From Athripsodes cinereus (Eukaryota > Arthropoda > Insecta > Trichoptera > Leptoceridae): 64,000 nucleotides of DNA. Positions 32,875 through 42,837 of this stretch are shown in pieces. Both the position numbers and the translations under genes were made by a program. Where the stretch lies: positions 32,780,237 to 32,844,236 of the forward strand of contig OX388309.1 in NCBI GenBank assembly GCA_947579605.1. Reading direction: 5' to 3'. Under the pieces are notes generated by a model that was given only the letters and a program-made list of their open reading frames with translations, made no database searches and was not told where the DNA came from. How positions within the stretch are numbered: position 1 is the stretch's first letter; each line of letters opens with the position of its first letter.

Positions 32875-33560
32875 CCCTCACGCCGTGTCCTAAGTGGGGT
32901 AGGCAGAGAGAACGGAACGCCAAACAGATCTATCTTTACACACTTCCTTCGCTTCCTCCACATTCATAAAGTTTATCATACACGCACGTCGGTACCTCTT
33001 GCTCAACACGCGGCCGTCCTTGAGAATTTGATCCACGTGATCAAGCCACGTGGTTCTCGGACGCCCGCGTTTCCTCACACCCTTTCTTTCAGATAAGTAT
33101 ATCCTCTTTGTCACTCTTACCTCGTTCATTCGTTAAACATGCCCAAGCCACCGTAGTTGATTCACGCGCATTCTGTCCACAACACTCTTCTTGCGTCCGC
33201 TCATTCTTCTAATATCCTCATTCTTCACTCTATCACGCAGCGTTTTACCAACCATTCTTCTCAACGATCGCATCTCTACTGCATTTATTCCACTTTCGTC
33301 CTTTTTCAACCACGTCCATGTCTCGCTTGCATACGTAAGTGACGGTACCAGAATGGTATTGTGCACCAGCATTTTAGTCATATTCGACACATTGCCATTG
33401 CTGACAATGGGTCGAAGTGCACCGTTTACTCTAGCACCGGCCACTTTCCTTCTTTCAATGTCCCTATCGCATCTTCCATCCCTCGTAAACATACTTCCCA
33501 AATATACATACTCACTTACTTGCTCCAAACATTCGTCACCAACTTTGATCTCGCAAATCG
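32875..33560 (-). pseudogene. LINE family A, longest copy
   Basis: About 215 codons of RT C-terminal region. EQVSEYVYLGSMFTRDGRCD, NTILVPSLTYASETWTW and QLRWLGHV are followed in frame by a stop (33133-33135) where relatives have a sense codon, then TKRIYLSERKGVRKRGRPRT and CKDRSVWRSVLSAYP. The 3' tail is at 32875-32905. It is 5'-truncated, losing endonuclease and RT catalytic domains. Confidence 0.85.
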
Positions 33561-33884
33561 TTTAACTATTTATTTATAAAACTATTAATTTATTTATTCA
33601 TTGTAGATAGAATGGGTGCAAACAAGTAAGGATAGTTTGGACGAATTTAGCGAATGGGTGAATATAAAATGTCAAAGAGAGTATAAATTATTATGTCTGA
33701 GAAAGGAGATGTGAAAAAACGCAGGCGTACGAGAATTATGTGGCTAAAACATGTGAATCAAATTATCACGTGTTGAATAAGAAAAATTGGTGTAAATGTA
33801 TGATAATGGGGAAATTTCACAAAAAAAAAATTTCAACCCAAAACATAGTACAGAAAATTAGTAAAATTATGGTGCTTTTTATAT

Positions 33885-34548
33885 ATTCGTCAATGGTAAA
33901 GGTTTACCGAAATCGATCGCGATTTTAAAAAATCAAGTAACGGATGTGCATTGTAGAATATTTAAAAAACATTCAAAATGTCTCGTAACTGTTACATAGT
34001 TAATCCTTCTAAAATAACTGATATTGTTAATGCCAGTACGGCAAAAAAAGGAAAAATGTATACTCGACTAATGTGTAAATATCGAACAGCTTCTCTTAAT
34101 ATATATTTCAATCAGATGTGCTTAGACTTAGAGAGCACGAACTTTGCCTTAAAAATAGTAATTATTCCGAGTTCGCGAATCATATAATTGAATTTGATCA
34201 CAATTTCGTAAAAACAAATAGTTCCTTTAAATATACAAATATTAATAATTATTTTAAACTATGTTCTTTGGAAACATTAGAAATTAATAAAGCTTTGAAT
34301 TCAAACGTAAATATTGTAAATAAAGTAATAAATCATTATAAATCACCTCTTCTCACAATGTTTACAATGCCTAATCCTTAACAGGTGCAGCTATTGTTTT
34401 CAATTATTTTGTTTTTGTAGATGTTTTAACAAAAATATTAGTCAGTATTATCTCGCTCGTCAATGGTAAAGGTTTACCGAAATCGATCGCGATTTTAAAA
34501 AATCAAGTAACGTATGTGCATTGTAGAATATTTAAAAAACATTCAAAA
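33885..34548 (+). mobile_element. Deleted Penelope-like element with LTR-like ends
   Basis: 664 bp flanked by a perfect 12-bp TGCTTTTTATAT duplication (33873-33884, 34549-34560). Two direct copies of a ~100-bp sequence (33888-33980, 5'-clipped; 34447-34550, full) flank a 470-bp core. The same terminal sequence forms the hairpin at 12715-12923. LTR-like direct and inverted ends with a variable-length duplication are typical of Penelope-like elements. Confidence 0.65.
33978..34381 (+). pseudogene. PLE coding remnant
   Basis: An ORF starts at ATG 33978 directly after the first terminal repeat (MSRNCYIVNPSKITDIV) and runs to 34187. A second frame (34118-34381) has EFANHIIEFDHNF then FKLCSLETLEINKALNS. 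The latter resembles the C-terminal part of PLE GIY-YIG endonucleases (a His/Glu-rich H-x-GH-like segment, then a charged helix). Everything between, including all of RT, is deleted. Domain assignment is tentative. Confidence 0.4.
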
Positions 34549-35325
34549 TGCTTTTTATATTTTTAAATGTGCATTTTTAAGGTTTTTATCACCATTTAAA
34601 AAAGCAATTTTCGCACTTCGCCGCAAAAAGGTCCACTCGTGGCGGAGCAGTGTTTGACAATATCAGGCGCTACAAACAGTACTAAGAGTGAAATGTGTGG
34701 CAATACAAAAAAGCGCCTAGCGACGTCACACCGGATTAATTCAATAACAGAAAATATGGATTTTTAAAATGAAAATAATGAATGAAAAGTTTTATTTTAT
34801 TGTTTCTTATTAGGATATTCGTGATCAGCGTATATTTATTAATATGAATTGATAACATTTATTCATATTCCTCACACATGCATATTCCCCATTGCAAGAT
34901 TGTGGAAGAAGTGAAAGAGTTATGTGAAGTATAGAGAGAGATTATTGATTGTTTTGGATATTGTTCTGTATTTATGTATGTAATAGAGGTTTTTCATGTA
35001 CCTACAGTAAAAAATAAATAAAAAAATATTGTACAAAAAGCGAGCATCTTTATTTAAAATTGATTCGAAAATAAAAATGAAAGAAAAAACCACAATCATT
35101 AAGAAATGTCTTCAATTCGGACTGTGTGACATAATTTATTCTAGACGAATAAAGTTTTATTACTCAAACAATCCAAATATCCTCACAAGAAGTAATGTAA
35201 AAAAGTATTATTCCTACGTAATGTTTGTAAGTGAATTTCGTAAAGTGATTCATATCTTAAAGAGGCGATCACTAGTCTTTTTGTCACCTATTAAAGAGAA
35301 AACATTGTATATAATATGTATGTAG

Positions 35326-35485
35326 AATGATTAATGTGGCGCTGTTAAATTGAGCATACATCTCAAGGGCGCGGGAAACTATGTCGGGAGAGCGATATCT
35401 TCAGTTTGCTCTTGAACGTTGTTATTAACAGATAAATAGGAGTTCTTGAACTCCTGAAATACCCGAGAAATAAAGTTATTTCAAC
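35326..35485 (-). repeat. CR1/L2-like LINE tail plus shared module
   Basis: TGTGGCGCTGTTAAATTGAG and CATCTCAAGGGCGC match the 3' terminus of the LINE at 42838 (minus strand). It abuts a plus-strand module AGGAGTTCTTGAACTCCTGA (35431-35485) also found at 17543-17600. Confidence 0.55.
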
Positions 35486-36540
35486 ATAATCCTTTTTTAT
35501 AAATGTCTTCAGGTAGTCAATTTCAGATGACGGGTCCTATGACATCAAAAGCCCTGTCACAGAACAGGATTTGTTGGCACTATTGATATCTTCCAGCATG
35601 TTGGTAGATGCCTTTGATGGGCATAGTGGTGATTGTGGGTGATTCGAGAACGCAGAGCTCAGAAAGTGAATGAAGTGCTATATTATTCACAGCTTTGTAG
35701 ACCATAATGCACAGCTTGTATTGGACATCACAACTACGATAAGTTCAAAGTTTTGCTATCGAACTTCGAAATTTTGACGAAGGTATTTGAATCTGTAACA
35801 ACTCTTTTAAAACAAAATAAACGAAAACTTTTGATCGCTTCTCTGACCTTTCTTTAGATAGTCTGAGGTCAACTATCGATCAACTAAAATGAACTTTCAT
35901 AGTGTTTCCTCTTCGAAAATCTAAAATTTGTACGTTTTCAGCAATATACTATGTTTGAATTTCGAATCAGACAGTGATGAAACATTTAATTCAAAAATAT
36001 TTCAAAATAGTCTCAAATTATTATTTGTCTACTAAGATCTGAAGCTGAGCTTAAAAATACAGAAAAGTTTTAAAGATACTTTTTCTAAATATTCTACAGT
36101 CTCAGATACAAAATTACCATGAAAATTTCTCTTAATTAGATAAGTGATGTTATTACATAATTATGATTCATATAATTAATTAATTAAAAGAATGTTTAAT
36201 TATTATCACACTAAGATTTTCTTTGTTCTGTCGTCTGGGTAAATAAAACACTTGTCCATAATATTATTATTACCATGGAATTCGAACTAACAAGAGAATT
36301 AAAACGCAGTCGCATTAAAGCTTAAGACTGGCGTAGTCCGGGAAATAATAATAAATTAAAATTATTACCACTAATTTAACTGATGTTATATGTTAACACA
36401 ACAACCTGTATTTTATACGAGACGGGTTCTGAAAATAAATGACAAAATCATGATTGTATCTATAAAATTATTGAATGATTTGAATGTTCATATTGATTTA
36501 TTGATTGAGTTTTGTAAATCTACGTTATATTTGACGATAA
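35486..36540. other. No gene seen
   Basis: No motif found on either strand. Confidence 0.5.
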
Positions 36541-36544
36541 TTTT

Positions 36545-36810
36545 GTAAAACTACGTTATCCCGTGGAGCACCCGGTAAAGAATTGGTCTCCCACTCTTCT
36601 CCATAAGTTTTCGAGTGTCCTGTAAAAGGCAGGTGTTCGAAAAATAAGACATTTTACACCTTTAATTCGGCGATGAGGTTTGCCACCCATCCTGAATGTC
36701 TTAATTTTATATTGGCACAGAGAAGACAGCTTGCATGCTTTATGCAGCTGGTCTGCTGTCTACCCCACTCGTGGGATATGCCGTGATGGTATAGTAGTAG
36801 TAGTAGTTAT
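36545..36810 (+). repeat. SINE-like repeat C, fullest copy
   Basis: Starts near GTGGAGCACCCGGTAAAGAA and runs through GGCAGGTGTTCGAAAAATAA, GATGAGGTTTGCCACCCATC and CTTGCATGC. It ends CTACCCCACTCGTGGGATAT, GCCGTGATGGTATAG and a (TAG)n tail. There is no tRNA-like head. Its 3' tail matches LINE A. It gives the uninterrupted target for the insertion at 46115. Confidence 0.75.
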
Positions 36811-36824
36811 ATTTGATATGACGA

Positions 36825-37004
36825 AAACAAAATTGTTTTTAGTTTTATTTTGTTTTATTTGTTAAATAGGTTACCAGGTTTCGACTTATGAAGTCATTGT
36901 CAAACCCAACTTTTTATGAGGTCATTGACAATGACCTCATAAGTCGAAAGCTGATTACTTATTTTACAAATAAAACATAGTAAAACTAAAAACAATTCTG
37001 TTTT
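36825..37004. repeat. Inverted repeat, family E
   Basis: Arms of about 75-80 bp (36825-36902 and 36928-37004) with scattered mismatches, containing TTTCGACTTATGAAGTCATT and its complement. Related singly oriented copies lie at 19630 and 41145-41460. The architecture resembles a PLE end. Confidence 0.6.
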
Positions 37005-38297
37005 CGTTATATTAAAAGTTCATATTGATATTTTCAGCATAACATAAATTACTTTTTTGCCAGGGTAGTGACTCCCCTTTGATTCTGTTGTTTCTAATAA
37101 ATAATGTCTCTTATGTGATTTTTTTCTGTCTGTCTTTTTTTGGAATTCTGCTTTGTTTTTTTCCTGATTAGATCGCCTTAACCCAAAGCTGTTGTGATTT
37201 AGTGCAGGAAGAAACTTTTAAAATAAAGATAAGATATTAATGATTCTTTTACATTACACCTATCTAAACCATCATCATTATCTACAAGTTTGGTAGTCTG
37301 TGAATTACCAAATTGAGTGTTATCTAATTAACACACGGGTTGTTCCTTTCGTGCCTTAATAAGTAAAGCATTAAGTTACAAATTTTTCACAAAGTTACAT
37401 TTTGTAAAATATTTAACACGTTTAATACATATAGGTACATTAATACAATTTAAATAAATTTTCACATTTATTCATATTTCTCAGTTTTATCTACATATTT
37501 TCTTTTTAATGTACCAAGAATAATTATACTAGGATCGACGCTTTTCTATAGGTAAAGGTATAACTTAAAACGTTTTCAATAGACAATTTCACGCAAGACT
37601 GTGGTTTAAAAGTTGGTAAGAATAATCAAGTCGGTAAATTAATAATACATACACTCGTATAATACAGAATCTTTTCGTTCTATGAAGAGACACTTAATAA
37701 AATGACTTGGTTAATGTGGGTCGTGGTCTTTATATCTGATATTCCTCTCTTATCAAGATTTCTTGTGAAATGAAATGGTTTTCCTTCTAAATTAACTACG
37801 TACTTGATAGAGATTTATGTGTTTTTGTAATTTGAGATATATCTAGTATTTTAGTTAATTGAATGATATTTTTTTATACATATGAAAAAACCTTAAGCAC
37901 GCAGACGGATGAGTTTGTGTTAGATAATACTTTCGTAAAGGGCGTTGGAGAGAGGCCCACCTCACACCCGGATATCTCAGGAGTCGCAGACTCTTATTTA
38001 TCCGCGTTAAGTTTTCGTATAGTGACAGATTAGTCCATATTGCCGCGAACGAGACTCCACTTAGACAAAGATTTGCCTGGAAGGTCACCTAAAAGATGAA
38101 AAGATAGTTGGGCTTCAGTGTCGCGAGAGGAAACAATTACCGAACAAACAGATCAATGATCTACTACTAGCAAAAGAAGAAGTTTTTGTGTGATCGTGAC
38201 TGATCATATGAAGATTTATCTGGTTATATAATGCTGAGAAGTATGAATGGTAGCTCTGCCGCCGCGTCACTATCACAGAAATGGACCTGACATAATC
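37005..38297. other. No gene; LINE flank near the right edge
   Basis: No ORF has motifs. The last ~70 bp may belong to the LINE into which the Harbinger element inserted. Confidence 0.4.
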
Positions 38298-38300
38298 TTA

Positions 38301-39008
38301 AGGCAGCGATACACATGCCTGTAAAATGGAACAGTAGCGTGCATGCTTGTTAATGGCATGTGGAAGTAACTGGCGCGATGTGGATACATTTGCAAGTTAA
38401 ACTTGCATGCAATTTGCGTCCTTGCATACCTGTATTTGCAAGACGTATACACAAGCTAGCCACGAGACAGTACATGTCTCAAATCACTCATTCTCAAGCT
38501 TTTTTGCAATGGAAAACATTCGAAATGAATTAAATATCATCATATTGCAATTAGCAGTACAATGTGTGGCTAATTTAATGAGAGAAAAAAAAATAGTAAA
38601 AGAAGACGAATTTGGGCGAAAGATTGGATGAGCAGAAGGGAAAATTTTGGAGCAAGTAGTTGTCTGCTTACAGAAATGCGACAAGAAGATAAAGATGGTT
38701 ACAGAAACCATTTAAGAATGCTGCCAGAAAAAAAATTATGAATTGTTAGGGAAAATTGCGGATACAATAAAAAAGAAGGTCAGCTACTGGCATACCTTTT
38801 TTTGTACCTGTCGCGACGTTCACACATGCCGGTTTCGTAGCCCCCCGCGTCCCCTCCCTCATGTTGCATGCCAGTAAATCAAATGTTGTGCTATCTACTT
38901 GCGTGGCAGATACAGGCATGCCAGTTAGCGTATACACATGATAGTAGGTGGCATGTGCAAGGAAACGTTATACAAGTGTGCCTGCTACAGTTATGTGTAT
39001 TCCCGGCT
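38301..39008 (+). mobile_element. PIF/Harbinger element, deleted
   Basis: 708 bp flanked by TTA on both sides (38298-38300, 39009-39011). The termini AGGCAGCGATACACA and the complement of AGCCGGGAATACACA agree at most positions. The 3-bp TTA duplication and the internal transposase N-terminus support PIF/Harbinger. Confidence 0.8.
38509..38840 (+). pseudogene. Harbinger transposase N-terminal remnant
   Basis: Begins MENIRNELNIIILQLAVQCV at 38509. The other frame then reads RIWAKDWMSRRENFGASSCL, LLTEMRQEDKDGYRNHLRM and LPEK, matching the N-terminal helical region that precedes the DDE domain in Harbinger transposases (W-R-P/W...R...GA...L..EL...D...F..FLRM). There are at least two frame changes, and the catalytic domain is absent. 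Confidence 0.65.
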
Positions 39009-39011
39009 TTA

Positions 39012-39460
39012 GTTAACAAAAATGCAGAACACAGGTACATAGTAATAGACATTGCTGAACTATACACGAACGACGTACTCACGACTCTCAAAGAAAAAGT
39101 CAAAAAGTACAAAAAATTGCAGAAAGAAATTAAAAGTATTTGGAAAATGAAACATGTCACAATACCTAGTACCAATATTTTTTTTTATAAAATAAAGGCG
39201 TCATACCACATTATCTTCCAAATAGTTTAAATATATTGATACTTCAACAAGCAACATATGTACATCACTTTACTGAAGGCTACAATTCAACATATGTACA
39301 TTACTTTACAGAAGGCTACAATTCTGAATACTTGTAGAATAGTACGTACGATATCATTTTTACAAATAGATGAAACAAATGTATGTAGTTTAACGAATAG
39401 TGACACAGATATTTGGCACATGTGCCCGTGTTTCTTAGGGTTACCGGGAGAAAGTCTCTA
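39012..39460 (+). pseudogene. LINE pol C-terminal fragment
   Basis: YIVIDIAELYTNDVLTTLKE then KVKKYKKLQKEIKSIWKMK and, after a gap, QKATILNTCRIVR match the C-terminal end of a widespread metazoan LINE RT (V-D-I-A-P..., KY-DL--EI--MW). A ~38-bp tandem duplication containing CATATGTACATCACTTTACT sits at 39253-39325. The Harbinger element interrupts this LINE at its left. Confidence 0.55.
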
Positions 39461-39929
39461 ATATATACTTATGTAACATATAAATAATTAACATACCCAT
39501 TATATAAAGTTTTAATTATTTGTTTGTATTAATAAAGTAAAATTATTAACTAAAGGCTCACATGTTGCCTTTAGGCAATTTCTTGCATTAAACCTGTTAA
39601 GTACATTACTCGGATGTATATTGTTAATTAAATATTTTTTTTAATTCGATAAAGTCATCGACCCAAAAACTGAGAAATTTGAATTATTATTAAACTCTTA
39701 TTTTAAAAGTAACAATGTTTTAAAAAACATCGGGCGAATAATAAAGTAAAATACTTTGAAAACAATTCATTTGAAAAAAAAAGAAACTATGGTAAAGAAT
39801 TTTCAACACCGTAGGTTCTTCATGCAGATGCAGTTTCATTACAATATCAAAGTGAGTATAAAGTACGAGTACATATTGTGTCGATTAAACTGAAAAATAT
39901 CTTCAACGAGTCTAAAAATACTTTACATG
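39461..39929. other. No gene seen
   Basis: AT-rich, without signal. Confidence 0.5.
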
Positions 39930-39931
39930 TA

Positions 39932-40660
39932 CAGTAGTGGCCATAAGTATGGAAACGCTTAACAAAATGTTTGAAAATTATCTTTTTTTGAGGACAACAA
40001 AAGAATAAATAAATGTTAAAATAATCACATCAATATTTATAAATGAAAGTTGGAATGTTGGAATGAAAGTGGGTGTAATAACAAGGATGAATGTAAATAA
40101 GTTAAGATGGTTTTGGCACGTGGAAAGAATGAATGAGGACAGAATGACTAAGAAGATATATTTGGCTGAGAGGAATGGTGCTCGGAGACTTGGACGTTCG
40201 AGGATTAAATGGCAAGATCATTTAAATCAAATCCTACAGGACGGTCACGTGTTGAGCACATTGAACAGGAGAGCATGCATGAGGAATTGTATGACAGTGA
40301 CGGAAGCGAAAGATGTATGCAAAGATAGAAGGAAGTGGCGCTCGATCCTTTCTGCCTACCCCGGCGTGATGTTTTGTATGTATATTTATAAAACAAGTAC
40401 CTAATAAAAAAGAGAATTTCAATCGGTAAGGAGCATCTCATAATAGGCTATCAAAATTCATTAATGTTGGTAGTTGAAATAAAATCACCATTAAATGGTA
40501 AAAAACCGATAACTCATCCAAAAAATAAAAGAATTTTAAAAAGAGTGTTAGTGACACATTTCAACCATAATTTTTTTTTATGAATGAGTGCATTAAAAAC
40601 TTAACTTTTCTAGGAATTTAAACAAAATTCTAAACGTTTCCATTCTTATGGCCACTACTG
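39932..40660. mobile_element. Tc1/mariner-like MITE containing a LINE A piece
   Basis: 729 bp flanked by TA. Ends CAGTAGTGGCCATAAGTATG at the left and the complement of CAGTAGTGGCCATAAGAATG at the right; the inverted repeats extend ~30 bp. No transposase. The middle (40048-40375) is LINE A sequence. Confidence 0.85.
40048..40375 (+). pseudogene. LINE family A fragment inside the MITE
   Basis: The longest intact LINE A reading frame here (113 codons): VNKLRWFWHVERMNEDRMTK, RRLGRSRIKWQDHLNQILQD and CKDRRKWRSILSAYP. It ends in a shortened tail (CTACCCCGGCGTGATG) lacking the usual hairpin. Its 5' border is around 40048. Confidence 0.75.
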
Positions 40661-40904
40661 TATATAAGAGTGGATGGATTATTAAAAAATGTTTGTAGAA
40701 AAGCTTTCAATCGTGAAACAAGAGTTTTTTAATTACTGGATCTACTCAAAGAATAAAGCTTTACGTATCTAGAGTCATTGTAGTCAAAGTATTACAACTA
40801 GCATTCTTACCCGTTTCTTATTGATGAAACAAATATTTGTTTTGAATGAATAATCTTAGTAAAGAGCATAGAATTAAAATGTAATATTTAAAACACTGTA
40901 AATT

Positions 40905-41065
40905 TACACATATGATTGTGTATTTAATCAATTACTAAATACTAATACTTACTGCCGAGCGCTTTAAGTCTAAAATAACTCTTGCGCTGACGATGTTTGT
41001 ACGATGGCGAAAGCGCTCGGCAATAAGTATTAATATTTATTCATAACTAATTGATTAATCACACT
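40905..41065. repeat. Terminal hairpin with hammerhead-like core
   Basis: Long arms (about 40910-40963 and 41013-41062) with ATACTTACTGCCGAGCGCTT paired to its near-complement. At the apex: CTGACGA (40987-40993), 15 nt, then GAAA (41009-41012), directly followed by the arm. This is the order of a hammerhead catalytic core, but the stem II region pairs poorly in this copy. Probably a PLE end. Confidence 0.5.
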
Positions 41066-41144
41066 CACAATGTGAAAATTACCAGTATTCCAAATTTTAT
41101 AACAAAATAAATAACTTTATCGTACCAATTTAAAAGTAAATTAA

Positions 41145-41460
41145 AAGTATAGAAGTTTTGAATTTTACTGTATTTAACAGGTGTAGTAACCGGGTTTCGA
41201 CTTACAAAGTTATTATCAAACTTGTAAGTCACACTCAAGACTTCTGTTAGTCGAAACCAGGGCCCGTAGCCAAAACACATTTAACCCATTACGTTTTCGT
41301 TCGAATATATATGTACGACGTTGCGAGAAAGAGTCAATTTTCGTAGCTAAGGCCCAGGTTACTACACCTATTATTAAATACAGTGAAACTTATAACAGTT
41401 TGTTCACTACCATAAAATAATACGGAGTTTTACAAAGTAAACGTCAACTCAAGCAATAAA
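41145..41460. repeat. Repeat E with inverted arms
   Basis: The left part (TTTACTGTATTTAACAGGTG, TAGTAACCGGGTTTCGACTT) is the inverse of the right part (GTTAGTCGAAACCAGG at 41245; GGTTACTACACCTATTATTA at 41350). The right part matches 19630-19790. An insertion or rearrangement separates the two halves of the right arm. Confidence 0.55.
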
Positions 41461-41699
41461 CATAAAATTATCATTCTGTTCTTATCTAACAATGCATTCT
41501 GATACAGACAACTACATAGGTTATTTGGAGATCATTGAAAGGTGGATAATTACAGTCGAACTTTAAGAGCAGAGAGTCCTTTGTCTGAATCCTGCTTCTG
41601 ATCTTCTCCGCCGTCACAATAAAAGCTTTGACTTAAGTTTAAGGAGTTTGGGGTAAATAAAATAGGATTCATTATAAATAATATGTTTTTTCAAAGTTT
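41461..41699. other. No gene seen
   Basis: No recognisable features. Confidence 0.5.
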
Positions 41700-41855
41700 C
41701 TTATCATGTACTTATTATGATCCTTACAAAGAGTTGTTCTCCCACTCTTTTGTGTAAGTTTTTTTCTGAATGTCCTGTAATAGGCAGGTGTTCATAAAAA
41801 TAAAAATATTTTACATCTTAAGTTCAGCGATGAGATTTGCCACCCATAGTAATAG
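41700..41855 (+). repeat. SINE-like repeat C, 5' part
   Basis: GTTGTTCTCCCACTCTTTTG, AATAGGCAGGTGTTCATAAA and CAGCGATGAGATTTGCCACC in family order; 3' tail missing. Confidence 0.65.
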
Positions 41856-42405
41856 TACCTAGTACTTATCAAGCAGATGTATAAATCGAAAAACTTAAAA
41901 TGAACCATTTTATGGAGATTTACTGTCTGTAAAACATTCAGTACTCTTTGAGAGAACGGCCAGCAAGTTGCACTGCCAGATCAAAACAAAAAAGTCTAAC
42001 AAAAAAATTTCACTTGAGTAATGTTTCATTGAAAGTTTTAATAGTTTTTATCTCTTTTTTGTTTTCTTCTATTTCACACATTTGTATTGAGTATAAAACT
42101 TCTTTCTGTTGTAAAGTAATATTCCAATTTATAAAAAGTGTTAGACTTTTCATGCTTTCTAAAACGAAATCGCCAATCGATGCAATCATCCAAAAAAACT
42201 CTTTTTCCTTTTTTATCTCTGGAGACAAAAGTAATTTAAAAAAACCAAACCGATTCCTATAACTGTGATCTAGCCGTAGTTTTATTCATACGAGCTTGAA
42301 TTTGATTCCTTTTCAAAATATAGGGAATAATCTGAAATCCAAAGTAATTTGGCAAAATAAAACGTTAAAATAAGTGCATATCAAAATGTATTTCTTAATT
42401 TATTC
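41856..42405. other. No gene seen
   Basis: Opposing ORFs at 41948-42262 and 42010-42228 have no motif and AT-biased composition. Confidence 0.5.
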
Positions 42406-42407
42406 GT

Positions 42408-42575
42408 TACTGCTACTATCCCATCACGGCATGTATCACAAGTGGGATAACCAACAGACCAGCGGCATGTAATAAACACGCAAGCTGTTCTCCATGCCAA
42501 CAACAAATTATTTATTCAGGATGGGTGTCAAACCTCATCACTGAATTTGAAGTGTGAAATGTATTTAAAATATTA
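42408..42575 (-). repeat. SINE-like repeat C, 3' part
   Basis: The minus strand carries TGACACCCATCCTGAATAAA, CTTGCGTGTTTATTACATGC and ATCCCACTTGTGATACATGC, then a (TAG)-type tail near 42410. Confidence 0.65.
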
Positions 42576-42837
42576 TTTTTGTATTAATTTTTAAACAGCT
42601 TCACACTTTAATATTAAACTTAACTATTATATATTATTATTATTGGACAACATTTAAGTGTCGTTTACGTGCCAAAGCACCTCAAGGACACTGTACAATT
42701 CATCAATTCTAGGGCATTACATCCACGTCATATTATAAATATAGATAAATACATAGATTAAATGGTATCATAAAGGTATCTACGACAGAAGTTCCATATT
42801 ATAATAATAATAATAATCGGACTATTTATATGTGGCG

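Larger units (their letters stand above)
33808..34890 (+). mobile_element. THAP-type transposon, internally deleted copy with PLE inside
   Basis: Ends GGGGAAATTTCAC and the complement of GGGGAATATGCATG, flanked by AT on both sides (33806-33807 and 34891-34892). Outer 33808-33884 and 34549-34890 match the reverse complement of the fuller copy at 46115-47714, including GCAATTTTCGC and GCTGATCACGAATATCC (as complement). The coding part is lost. A PLE (33885-34548) is inserted with a 12-bp duplication. Confidence 0.75.
33690..34965 (+). pseudogene. LINE family A fragment split by a nested insertion
   Basis: The left part, 33690-33807, is a decayed version of the GRPRTTWL...HVDQI region. The right part, 34891-34965, resumes with TTGTGGAAGAAGTGAAAGAG as in the 2.1-kb copy. 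The 1.08 kb between is the AT-flanked transposon. Confidence 0.65.

Noticed and set aside
35029..35325. 98-codon plus ORF
   Set aside because: Lys/Ile/Tyr-rich, no recognisable domain, lies between TE remnants; most likely chance.
36825..37004. Hammerhead motif in the family E hairpin
   Set aside because: GAAA is present, but no CTGANGA-like box stands at the right place.
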